Shown here one piece after another: positions 48,016 to 57,195 of a stretch of DNA of 64,000 bases. Positions within the stretch are counted from its first letter, which is position 1. Each line of letters opens with the position of its first letter. The stretch is from Candidatus Woesearchaeota archaeon (lineage in GTDB: Archaea > Nanobdellota > Nanobdellia > Woesearchaeales > JABIAG01). The stretch covers positions 514,951 to 578,950 of the forward strand of contig JABIAG010000001.1 in the NCBI GenBank assembly GCA_018653365.1, in the 5' to 3' direction. The position numbers and the translations under genes are program-made. The notes under the pieces were generated by a model, which had not been told where the DNA came from, did not search any database, and saw only the letters and a program-made list of their open reading frames with translations.

Positions 48016-49341
48016 TCAAAACTCAAAGTTATGTCTTCCCAGCCTAATGTATAACTCGGATAACACCCGTTCATCAGCTTCTGCACAACCAATTAACTTA
48101 TTACGTTCACCACTATCAAAAGTAGCAGAAAATCTCAAATAAGCACCAGCATCATCCCAAGGAACAGTAGATATTCCATCTCTTAACAATACTTGAGAAG
48201 CTGCTTCAGCAGGTCCTAAAAGCTTACCAGGGTTGGCTAAATCAGGAACTCCCTCCATGGAAACACCATCAATACTAACTGGAGCAGGAACATACATGAA
48301 AAAAGTGCCTCCAGGCATTTTAACATCAAATCCATTGTCATTTAACACATCAGCCATACCCAACAAACGTCGATGGTACTTTTCGGTGATTTGTGGTGTG
48401 ATATGTGGAAAATTGTTTAATGTATCACAAGCACCCCTCTGAATAAATGGGCTTTGACCAGAATTGGCATTATCTTTAACATGAGCATAAGCAGCCATAA
48501 ACCTTGGATGCCCAACAACCCAACCCAGTCTCCAAGGAATTTCATTACCCATTTTAGACATAGAGTACATTGCAAGAGTACAATCCATACCTCTATCTGA
48601 TAATAATGGGCTGGTTGTTTCTTCTTGGAAATTAATTCCTGCGTAAGCAGCATCATGAGCTATAATAAACCCTAAATCATGAGCCATTCCGACAACATCA
48701 TCATAAAACTCCTGAGGAGCATCCGCACCAGTAGGATTATTTGGGTAATTAAGATAAACTAACTTAACTCTGCCAGTATCTTCACGTTCATTAAATTTCT
48801 CAACAGTATTTCTTAAAACCGTTAAGTTTGGAAGAAAACCATTTTTTTCTAACAAAGGCACAGTTAATTTTTTACCACCAAAATATTCAGTCCATGTACC
48901 CATCACACCATAACCCGGAACAGTCATAACAGATGCATCACCAGGATTAACAAAACAAGCAGGCAATAAATGCAAAGCATCCTTAGAACCAATCGAATGA
49001 ACTAAATAATTTTTTATTCCAGAATCATTACCTGGAAGCGGAACACCGAAAGCACGCTTCATATACATTGCAGCAGCACGTTGAAACTCAATAATACCAT
49101 TATCAGCATAATCATTACATTCAGGATTATCAACATGACGTTTAAGAGATTCTCTTGAACTTTCAGGTGCCAAACCATCATGCGAACCAACCCCAAAATC
49201 CAAAATTTCAACATCAGGATGTGCTTCCTTAAATGCAGCCTTTGCTCTTTTAATCTTTTCAAACTTATAAATTGCTGTATCCTTACCAAACTCAGGTCCA
49301 TCAATTCTATCTGCAAACATTTCTTCAGGTATTAAAGCCAT
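48016..49341 (-). CDS. PLP aminotransferase, probable LL-diaminopimelate aminotransferase (start revised from 49395)
   Basis: NYPNNPTGA, SMSKMGNEIPWRLGWVVG; operon context; GGAGG before ATG 49341. Confidence 0.85.
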   Translation of the reverse strand: MALIPEEMFADRIDGPEFGKDTAIYKFEKIKRAKAAFKEAHPDVEILDFGVGSHDGLAPESSRESLKRHVDNPECNDYADNGIIEFQRAAAMYMKRAFGVPLPGNDSGIKNYLVHSIGSKDALHLLPACFVNPGDASVMTVPGYGVMGTWTEYFGGKKLTVPLLEKNGFLPNLTVLRNTVEKFNEREDTGRVKLVYLNYPNNPTGADAPQEFYDDVVGMAHDLGFIIAHDAAYAGINFQEETTSPLLSDRGMDCTLAMYSMSKMGNEIPWRLGWVVGHPRFMAAYAHVKDNANSGQSPFIQRGACDTLNNFPHITPQITEKYHRRLLGMADVLNDNGFDVKMPGGTFFMYVPAPVSIDGVSMEGVPDLANPGKLLGPAEAASQVLLRDGISTVPWDDAGAYLRFSATFDSGERNKLIGCAEADERVLSELYIRLGRHNFEF

Positions 49342-49342
49342 T

Positions 49343-50257
49343 TTATTCATCCTCCGCAACAGGTAATCCAACCCGTAAATTTCTATTATAAACACCAGGT
49401 GCTTGTTCTAATAATATTGGAACATCATCAAGTGCACCATCAACATAATCCCTTCTTCCTTGAGAAACTTCTCTAAACGTTTCTACAATGTCTCCACTTC
49501 TTTCATCCATGAAATAAACCTGATGAATACCTGCAACATCACCAAAACGAACAGCAACAAGAGGAAGTCTTCCACTTCTCAGTGTCCTTGCTTCAGCCAC
49601 TTTCTTTCTAACCTCTCGGGTAAGTGCAATATAATCCCAATCAGGCATATCTGGATCGGCATTTAAATCAAGTTGATACTCTTCAAAGCCCTCAGGCCAA
49701 ATAGCTCTTTCAATATCAAAATCCAACCCATCAAAAGTTTGCCCAACAGATTCATAACCTGCCATGATTAACCTACCAAGAGTTTTAGCAGTACCAGAAA
49801 CGTCATTAGTTTTACCTTTGTGATGAACTTCAACAACAAAAGGTTGATAACCTTCTTGAGCCATTTCAGGAGAAATATCTTTTATCTTTCTAAAAAAAGC
49901 ATTAACAGCAGGAGAAAAATTAGCAGCATAAAATAAGCGTTTACCCCAAGTAACAGCATCAGCATGTAACGCAGAAAGTTTTTCTATATCCTCACTACCA
50001 TCATACAATTCACAAAATTCAGTAGTACCTAAAACAACATCACAACCCGCACGCATGCATTCCTGAGCAACATCCCTTCCAGTTCCTGGCGGAGTAAAAG
50101 CAAAAGCAAGATCTGCATCTCGTAAGCGGTTATGATTCCAGTTTGACATTCCATTAACATGCGGATCAACAATGTCAATAATATTCATCCCTCTTTCTTT
50201 CATAACTTCTTGAAATAACTTTCCCATTTTACCAAAACCAATAATTGCATAGTTCAT
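49343..50257 (-). CDS. dapB: 4-hydroxy-tetrahydrodipicolinate reductase
   Basis: AIIGFGKMGKLF, VVLGTTEF, NFSPAVNAF, VEVHHKGKTNDVSGTAKTLG. Confidence 0.9.
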   Translation of the reverse strand: MNYAIIGFGKMGKLFQEVMKERGMNIIDIVDPHVNGMSNWNHNRLRDADLAFAFTPPGTGRDVAQECMRAGCDVVLGTTEFCELYDGSEDIEKLSALHADAVTWGKRLFYAANFSPAVNAFFRKIKDISPEMAQEGYQPFVVEVHHKGKTNDVSGTAKTLGRLIMAGYESVGQTFDGLDFDIERAIWPEGFEEYQLDLNADPDMPDWDYIALTREVRKKVAEARTLRSGRLPLVAVRFGDVAGIHQVYFMDERSGDIVETFREVSQGRRDYVDGALDDVPILLEQAPGVYNRNLRVGLPVAEDE

Positions 50258-50300
50258 TCTATTCCTCCATCAAGACAACTAGAAAAAATCCCTAAGAAAC

Positions 50301-50314
50301 CAGTAACGTTACTG
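50301..50314. promoter_or_regulatory. perfect 14-bp palindrome in dap operon leader
   Basis: CAGTAACGTTACTG. Confidence 0.6.
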
Positions 50315-50368
50315 TCTCGCATATCCACGAGTAATATGATGTTATTTAAAAAGATTTATCTTCTAGAC

Positions 50369-51250
50369 TTATTTTAATTTCTCAACTAATTTCTTTTTTC
50401 TCAAATCAGCATCCTTAATAGAAATATCAACATGAGACAATGGTTTGATCTTAGTAACTAATGCGTGTTCGAGCTTTTTAATTTTTTTAGCAGCATCTTG
50501 AACTTTCATTTTAGGGGGGAGAATAATTTTAACATCTGCAGAAAACTTAACCCCTCTACGTTGAGTTTTAATATTAACAACCTCTAACTTTCTTCTTTTC
50601 AAAACATCTCTAATCAACTCTTCTTTGTCATCCCCTGCAGAAGCATCAATTAAGTTATGAAACGCCTCTCTTCCTAACAAAAATGCTTGGAACAGTACCC
50701 AAACTCCAACAATTAATGCAATTAAAGGATCTAAATAAATCCAAAAACGAGAAAACAAAATACCAATAAAAACAGCAGCCGAAGTAAGAACATCAATTCT
50801 AGAATGCGTACCATCAGCAATTAATGCTAAACTATTTTCTTTCTTCCCAACCTTAAGTTTAACTCGCGCACTAATCTCATTCATAATTGCAGAAAACGCC
50901 ATAATACCCAAAGCAACATAACTATGTTGAAGAATGGTGGGTTGAGTGAAACCAATAAATGCCTTGTAAATAATATATAAAGCAGACAAAAAGATGATAA
51001 TTGTGACAATCAAACCAGTAAGAACCTCAACCTTATAATGACCATAAGGATGTGTTTTATCTTTAGGCTTTTTAGAAATTCTAATACCTGCATAATTAAT
51101 TGAAGAAGCGAAAATATCAGAACCAGAATTAACCGCGTCAGCCAAAACCGCATAAGAACGAGAAAAAATACCAATAACTAACTTCAATGCAAATAATAAA
51201 AGATTAACAAATATTCCAGTTAACGCAACACGCTCTGTTTTCATTAACAA
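50369..51250 (-). CDS. cation diffusion facilitator
   Basis: SRSYAVLADAVNSGSDIFAS, HPYGHYKVEVLTGL, ADGTHSRIDVLTSA. Confidence 0.93.
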   Translation of the reverse strand: MLMKTERVALTGIFVNLLLFALKLVIGIFSRSYAVLADAVNSGSDIFASSINYAGIRISKKPKDKTHPYGHYKVEVLTGLIVTIIIFLSALYIIYKAFIGFTQPTILQHSYVALGIMAFSAIMNEISARVKLKVGKKENSLALIADGTHSRIDVLTSAAVFIGILFSRFWIYLDPLIALIVGVWVLFQAFLLGREAFHNLIDASAGDDKEELIRDVLKRRKLEVVNIKTQRRGVKFSADVKIILPPKMKVQDAAKKIKKLEHALVTKIKPLSHVDISIKDADLRKKKLVEKLK

Positions 51251-51322
51251 ACAATTAGAATAAGAGTATATAATAGTTTTGATATTACAACCTTTAAAAG
51301 TTAAATAACGATTCCATACACT

Positions 51323-52300
51323 ATGTTACAAGCAATAGATAGAGAAAGAATTCTGCAAGAAGAAAACCCTCTTTGGGAAGAATTAGAACAACTCTTATTT
51401 CAACAAATTGATGATCATTATACAAAACAAGCGCGAGCTTCTTTACATAAAGTAGACCTCAGATGGGGCGATACTCCAGAATCATTAAGAACTGCAGACA
51501 ACAGACAAAGAACCATTGTGGATGTTTTATTCGAAGAATCTTTTAAACGAGTGAAAAAAGAAATAGGACCTAGAATTGTAGAATTGACAAGCACGCCAGT
51601 TGAATTCATGCAACACTTTAGTGAAGTGTATGCAAGAGCCGACGCAGAAGTAAAAAGAGCAATGAAATCTGGAGAAATAGATTTAACAGGTGTTCGAAAT
51701 GCAGAAGAATTTATGCAAGAATATGATGTAGAAAACGACATTGAAATAACACATGCAACATTTGAAAATCAGCAAACAACAAGTACACAAACCGAACTTG
51801 CATACCAAAAAGCAGTAAAAGAAAAAAGGTATGAAGATGCAAGCACAATTCTTGACGGATTAAGAGTAATTGCAAGAGAAAAAGAACTAAGTTATCAAAG
51901 TCAAATACTAAACTGGGGAATAAACCTTGCAGTAGAAACCGGAAATGTAGCTGCATTCTTAGACAGACTAAGAGAGGCCGATGCATTACATACTCCAGAC
52001 AATGGTGGCGTAGATAGAAATTATTTCAAAACTGTGACATCAGCACTAGTAAACAAAAGATACTTAGTGGGATTTTTAACAGCTGCTGCAAGACCACTGA
52101 CGGATTTACAACAAAGAGAACTAATAGAAATGACAAATGGACAATTTCACGAAAGACTACTACAAAGATTTTTTGATTTAGAAAAGGTTCCCTCAGAAAG
52201 CACATTCGAAGAATTAGTGAAAACAACTGCGCGAGAAGTATGTGATGGAATTTCAAGATTACACCCCGAACCAATAAGAATAAACCCAGTATATCACTAA
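51323..52300 (+). CDS. hypothetical R-rich protein
   Basis: ORF. Confidence 0.7.
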   Translation: MLQAIDRERILQEENPLWEELEQLLFQQIDDHYTKQARASLHKVDLRWGDTPESLRTADNRQRTIVDVLFEESFKRVKKEIGPRIVELTSTPVEFMQHFSEVYARADAEVKRAMKSGEIDLTGVRNAEEFMQEYDVENDIEITHATFENQQTTSTQTELAYQKAVKEKRYEDASTILDGLRVIAREKELSYQSQILNWGINLAVETGNVAAFLDRLREADALHTPDNGGVDRNYFKTVTSALVNKRYLVGFLTAAARPLTDLQQRELIEMTNGQFHERLLQRFFDLEKVPSESTFEELVKTTAREVCDGISRLHPEPIRINPVYH

Positions 52301-52965
52301 GTCTTTACAGCAAAAGTACTTGGAGCAAATCTACCAACCTTTGGACCATCATGAACATCTAGCTGGGCTGCACGCATTGCATCCCTAACCTTTCTTGCAC
52401 AAGAATAAGTCGCAATAATAGAATTAGGTTGCATTCGCTTACTAATATCTTTAATAAAAGGTTCTGACCACATTTCAGGACAGGTTTTAGGAGTGAAAGG
52501 ATCAAGAAATACTGCATCGTACAGATCTGTTAATTTGTTAACTGACTTTCTAGCATCATCCAAAATTAAAGTAATTTTAATGTTCTTATCTTTCTTGTTG
52601 GGAAGGCCAAGACAGGCCTTAGCAGCTTCCTGAATTATTTTATACTCTTGTTTTAGATCATCTTTAAACTTCATCTTAATTATTTGTTCAATAACTTCCT
52701 TATCATTTTCCAATCCAACAATTTCTATTTTTACTTTAGGGTTGGACTGTTTAGCTAAATGAATTGCTAACAAACTATTATAACCAATACCAAAACAAAC
52801 ATCTAATATTTTTATACTACCTGTTTTAGCAAGTTCAGGAATCTTAGTAGGAATAACAAATTTCTTCTCAGCTTCCTCCATAGCACCAGTAACAGAATTA
52901 TAAACATCCTGAAAATACTCATTAAAAAAAGTTATGCTACCATCCTTAGTTTTGACTTCTTTCAT
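52297..52965 (-). CDS. MnmC-like (DUF752) methyltransferase (start revised from 53103)
   Basis: ILDVCFGIGYNSLLAI, AVFLDPFTPKTCPEMWS, ATYSCARKVRDAM, RFAPSTFAVK. Confidence 0.9.
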   Translation of the reverse strand: MKEVKTKDGSITFFNEYFQDVYNSVTGAMEEAEKKFVIPTKIPELAKTGSIKILDVCFGIGYNSLLAIHLAKQSNPKVKIEIVGLENDKEVIEQIIKMKFKDDLKQEYKIIQEAAKACLGLPNKKDKNIKITLILDDARKSVNKLTDLYDAVFLDPFTPKTCPEMWSEPFIKDISKRMQPNSIIATYSCARKVRDAMRAAQLDVHDGPKVGRFAPSTFAVKT

Positions 52966-52986
52966 GATTATAGAAGTAAACAAATC

Positions 52987-52994
52987 TTTATAAA
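52987..52994. promoter_or_regulatory. palindromic TATA box shared by divergent genes
   Basis: TTTATAAA centred about 26 nt from both start codons (52965 minus, 53017 plus). Confidence 0.6.
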
Positions 52995-53016
52995 TTATTG
53001 CAAATTCTTCTACAAA

Positions 53017-53985
53017 ATGGGACGACGCGGAAGTCAACGAAGAAAGAGAACAAACGAAAAACGAAACCGTTGTAATGAAGGAATGAGAAGAAAGACCGAA
53101 CAAGGTTCAAGTTCTACAAAATACACGCCAGGAGTTTCATATGATGACCGTTCAGGTCAAAATTTTAGAAACATAGATCCAAACAGAACAAACCTTGCAA
53201 TGCTAGAAAAAGGCCTAGCAGAAAAAAGAAGAAATGAAGGAATGCAAACAAATGGAATACCTCGAGGCAGCGTTGGACTCGATACAGTCCTAGTATTTCA
53301 TGGATCACAATACATTCCAGGAAGAGAAGTATTGGGTGGGGGCATAATGATGGCTGTTGAAACAAGAGGAAGAACAGAACAACAACTATCAATCATACAC
53401 GATTCTAAATTAAGTTCAAACGGCTACAGACAATTAGCAGCAGAACAACAATGGGTGACGGGAGATAATCTAACCACCGAATTGGGCTTACCAAACGGAA
53501 TAACCGGAATACAGTATGCAATTAGATGTCTACCCGAAGAAGCAACAGCACTATTAGAACAAAGTATTGGTGAAGTAACAGAATTAAAGATGGATGTACG
53601 ATCCACAGAAGGAGCAAAAGCAATACAATCACACTTTATTGATTTAACTAAACAACAACAAGGTTCTTCAACACAAGGAAGAGTTTACGCAATGATGTTT
53701 TACGAAGGTTATCCTGACCCTGACAGAATTTATGTAATACATGACCGAGGATTTGAACTTAGCATGCTGCCTGAAAATTTTTTAAGAGCTTGTTCTGGAA
53801 GAGAGACTGGAGTTAATAGAATTCCAATAGTTGAGGGATTCTTTGTAAGCGGATACCAAGGAAATGATATGGAAAGCGTTACTTACGACACAGCAGATGC
53901 ATTAAACGTAAGATGTGGAACTCTTTTATTTCCTGACGATGCAGAAGATCAAGCAAGAAAAATCATCCCAACACTACAACCCTAA
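53017..53985 (+). CDS. hypothetical R-rich protein
   Basis: ORF. Confidence 0.7.
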   Translation: MGRRGSQRRKRTNEKRNRCNEGMRRKTEQGSSSTKYTPGVSYDDRSGQNFRNIDPNRTNLAMLEKGLAEKRRNEGMQTNGIPRGSVGLDTVLVFHGSQYIPGREVLGGGIMMAVETRGRTEQQLSIIHDSKLSSNGYRQLAAEQQWVTGDNLTTELGLPNGITGIQYAIRCLPEEATALLEQSIGEVTELKMDVRSTEGAKAIQSHFIDLTKQQQGSSTQGRVYAMMFYEGYPDPDRIYVIHDRGFELSMLPENFLRACSGRETGVNRIPIVEGFFVSGYQGNDMESVTYDTADALNVRCGTLLFPDDAEDQARKIIPTLQP

Positions 53986-54017
53986 TTTTTTAAATATAGC
54001 AAGATTCATTTTACAAA

Positions 54018-54377
54018 ATGACAAAGCCAAGAGAAAGAACAATTAGAGAACGATTACCCTCACTCCATGCAGTTGTAGGCGGAATTGCCTGCGCAGCAAT
54101 AGTAGTTGCAATCGGGATTGCTTCTAGAAAGTCATATTTCTCAGACCAATTAAGAAGACTAATTCCTACCGCAGATAGCCAACCAGGAATAAGTGACGTG
54201 GACAAGGCATATTTTCTCGCAACAGCAACTGAAAACGGAGTAGAATTATCCCAAGCAATAGTGGGAGCAGAAACTCAAGACTTCTTAGAATACACAACCA
54301 AACAAGTAAAAGACATTGTAACAGCATATCGAACCGCTCAACAAAGAAGACGAGACACTGCACGTCTTGATAGATAA
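54018..54377 (+). CDS. hypothetical single-TM protein
   Basis: N-terminal TM LHAVVGGIACAAIVVAIGIA. Confidence 0.65.
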   Translation: MTKPRERTIRERLPSLHAVVGGIACAAIVVAIGIASRKSYFSDQLRRLIPTADSQPGISDVDKAYFLATATENGVELSQAIVGAETQDFLEYTTKQVKDIVTAYRTAQQRRRDTARLDR

Positions 54378-54380
54378 TAA

Positions 54381-55949
54381 CTAAGCGTTAGCAAATAACG
54401 CAGCAACTTTTTCTTTACCAATAATTAAAACAAAACTAGCTAAACGTGGACCTTTTTCTTTGTTAATAAGAACATTATATGCTGCTTTAAAAAAGTCCCC
54501 AACATTTAACTCAAGATCTTGAGTAATCTTATAAAATCCATCATGAAGTTCAACTTCATTCTTGATATTTGTTTTAAGTAGGTCTGCAGCTTTGTGAAGT
54601 GCTTCCTTTTGTAAATCAGTTAATTCTAAATCAGCAGAAATTGAATCTTGTACTGAAAACTTAAAATCTTCAGGGGCATGATTTTCTAACCAATTCAGTG
54701 CACAATTAAGTCTAACATCAAAACGTGCTTTATCTTCTTCAGTTTTTATTTCATCTTTAAAGTACTCGGAAGTTTTCTCTAAGTCTTTACCATAAACTTG
54801 CAAGATACTAGTAAGATGCCTTAAAGAGGGTTGGAAAGGTAATTCTTTAGGTGGTTGATCAACACAAGACAATTCATAAATCCGTTTTTGTTTAGAATAC
54901 GCTTTTTCATCAGCCTCTTCTGCTTTAAAATATATTCTTTCACACTTATCAAACTCTTCATAAATATTAAGAACGTCCAAATCAAAAGATATGGCAAATT
55001 CTGCATCAGGTCTTGTTGAAGCAAACAACCAACGAACAATTTCAGAAGGGTAAACTTCTAATGCATTGTTAACAGTCGTAGCATTACCTGAAGAACTAGA
55101 AAATTGTTTTCCACCTTTAATACCAATCCATTCATATCTAATTGATGTAGGTCTTAATCCACCATACACGCTTTTAATTATTTCTGCACCAGTACAAAAA
55201 CTTCCTCCTGCAGCAAAATGATCTTTACCACCAGACTCAAAATCAACCTTTTCATAATGCCAACGAGCAGGCCAGTCAATTCTCCAAAGAAGTTTAATAA
55301 TGCCTTTTTTTCTTATATCAAAAGAATCATTATTACCACACTCACAAGTGTAAGAAACATCATACCCGCCATTATAAACGACTGCTTTAGTCTCTTTTCC
55401 ACACTTTTCACAATAAATCATAACAGGCATCCAAGAATCTTCCAAAGGTTCTTTACGATACTTTTCAAGAACAGATTTTATTTCATCTTTTTTTTCTAAT
55501 GCTTTTTTAATCTCTTCAGCATAAGAACATTTACGATTCATTTCAACCTGCCGAATAAATTCTGCCTCAACTCCCACACGAGGAATGGATGATTCCATTT
55601 CTTTCTCATTATGTTCAGCATAAGAAGAGTGTTTACAATCAAAAGTATCGGGCACATCAGCCAGAGGCAATCCCAAACACTCATTCAATTTATCCGGTTG
55701 TGGCATGTTCTTAGGAACTTTACGAAATACATCATAATCATCCCAAGAATAAATAAATCTGACCTTTTTCCCTAAAGAAATTAGTGCGCGTTTAATTAAT
55801 TCAACAGTTATAACTTCACGAAAATTACCAATATGAACAGTACCTGAAGGAGTAATACCTGCAGCAAGAGTGTACTCAGCTTTATCGCCTTTCTCTGAAA
55901 TAATCTTTTGAGCCGCTTGATCAGCCCAATGAATAACTTCCTTTTTCAT
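54381..55949 (-). CDS. lysS: class I lysyl-tRNA synthetase
   Basis: PSGTVHIGNFREV, FSSSSGNATTVNNALEVYPSEIVRWLFASTRPD. Confidence 0.95.
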   Translation of the reverse strand: MKKEVIHWADQAAQKIISEKGDKAEYTLAAGITPSGTVHIGNFREVITVELIKRALISLGKKVRFIYSWDDYDVFRKVPKNMPQPDKLNECLGLPLADVPDTFDCKHSSYAEHNEKEMESSIPRVGVEAEFIRQVEMNRKCSYAEEIKKALEKKDEIKSVLEKYRKEPLEDSWMPVMIYCEKCGKETKAVVYNGGYDVSYTCECGNNDSFDIRKKGIIKLLWRIDWPARWHYEKVDFESGGKDHFAAGGSFCTGAEIIKSVYGGLRPTSIRYEWIGIKGGKQFSSSSGNATTVNNALEVYPSEIVRWLFASTRPDAEFAISFDLDVLNIYEEFDKCERIYFKAEEADEKAYSKQKRIYELSCVDQPPKELPFQPSLRHLTSILQVYGKDLEKTSEYFKDEIKTEEDKARFDVRLNCALNWLENHAPEDFKFSVQDSISADLELTDLQKEALHKAADLLKTNIKNEVELHDGFYKITQDLELNVGDFFKAAYNVLINKEKGPRLASFVLIIGKEKVAALFANA

Positions 55950-55979
55950 ATTATTCAGAGGGAAGAGCTATTATTTAAA

Positions 55980-56052
55980 GTTTCTTAAAAAGAAACCGCA
56001 GCATTCTTTCGCCAATGCGAAGCGACGTATGTCTCCTTACGGTCGAGCATAC
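55980..56052 (-). ncRNA. candidate structured RNA / 3' UTR element with terminal hairpin
   Basis: 57-nt core about 54% GC by hand count; hairpins GTTTCTT-AAA-AAGAAAC, GCATT-8nt-AATGC, CGACGTA-8nt-TACgGTCG. Confidence 0.35.
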
Positions 56053-56256
56053 TTAAAAAGAAATAGCATCCTTAGGACAGGTTTCAATACAAGCACCACA
56101 ATCAATACAGGTATCTGCATCCACTACTGCGGTCTTATCACGTTTAATTGCATCAACAGGACAAACATCAGTACAACATTTACTCTCTGCACAACAACCA
56201 CAAGTACACTTACCATCCTTCCAACCACACTTTTCTGAATCGATTTTAACTGTCAT
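56053..56256 (-). CDS. 4Fe-4S ferredoxin with additional Cys
   Basis: CGWKDGKCTCGCCAESKCCTDVCPVDAI, CIDCGACIETCPKDAI. Confidence 0.88.
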   Translation of the reverse strand: MTVKIDSEKCGWKDGKCTCGCCAESKCCTDVCPVDAIKRDKTAVVDADTCIDCGACIETCPKDAISF

Positions 56257-56428
56257 AATTATAAATTCGTTAATGAGTTTAAAAAGATTTTCTTTAATAG
56301 TTTAAGCAACCAATTAATTTTTGAATTACAGAATATGTCCTCCCGAGTATATTCTATAAAACCAAAACATTTAAATAACTCCCAATAATCTAAAATTACA
56401 TATAAAATACGCTTATCGGAGGGATAAA

Positions 56429-56833
56429 ATGGGTTTTTTTTCACAAGTAAAAGATAAAATGAAAAGAGGGGAAGTTTTAGAGGAAGACTTCACAGAATCA
56501 GGCGGAGAAGGAGAGTACGTAGAACTAGGAAGTGATGAAGAGTTAGAAACCAGTTCAAAAATCATTGTTAAACCATTCACATTAGTGGATTTTGAAGATA
56601 TAAAAGGCGTTGTAGATTCTTTAAGAGAGGGTAACACCATTTCAATAATTAACATCAAACCCCTAAAAGAAAAGGACATAAACGAATTAAAAAGAGCTAT
56701 TGCAAAACTAAGGAAAACTTGTGATGCATTAGAAGGAGAAATAGCTGGATTCACAGAAGACATAGTTATTGCAACATCTGCAATCGCAAAAATACACAAA
56801 ACAAAGCAGGTCGAGGAACTAAGCACAGAATAA
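56429..56833 (+). CDS. sepF: archaeal SepF cell-division protein
   Basis: KPFTLVDFEDIKGVVDSLREGNTISIINIKPL; GGAGGG before ATG. Confidence 0.82.
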   Translation: MGFFSQVKDKMKRGEVLEEDFTESGGEGEYVELGSDEELETSSKIIVKPFTLVDFEDIKGVVDSLREGNTISIINIKPLKEKDINELKRAIAKLRKTCDALEGEIAGFTEDIVIATSAIAKIHKTKQVEELSTE

Positions 56834-56844
56834 TTCTGAAAAAA

Positions 56845-57195
56845 ATGTTTGAAAATCGAACAGTAGTAGGACTAATAGAAGAGGTGATTATTCTAAACGG
56901 AAAAGAGCGTAAGATAAAAGCTAGAATTGACACTGGCGCAACAAAAAGTTCTATTGACGCAACCCTACTAAAAAAATTAGATGACGTGGAAGAAAAAGGA
57001 ACAACCACAATCAAATCATCACATGGCGTATCAAAAAGAAGAGTTGTACACCTGAAAATAATACTTGGAGAACAAGAAGTTGAGGGTGAATTTTCAGTAT
57101 TTGACCGAGGACACATGACATATCAAATTCTAATCGGACAGAACATATTAGAGCAAAACTTTATAATAGATCCAAAAAAAGAGGTAGAAGAATGA
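56845..57195 (+). CDS. RimK-associated retropepsin-like protease (RimB/PF05618-like)
   Basis: KARIDTGATKSSIDA, ILIGQNIL. Confidence 0.85.
   Translation: MFENRTVVGLIEEVIILNGKERKIKARIDTGATKSSIDATLLKKLDDVEEKGTTTIKSSHGVSKRRVVHLKIILGEQEVEGEFSVFDRGHMTYQILIGQNILEQNFIIDPKKEVEE

Noticed and set aside
56259-56444. 61-aa ORF on minus strand upstream of sepF
   Set aside because: Covers the sepF promoter and start; AT-rich translation without recognisable features
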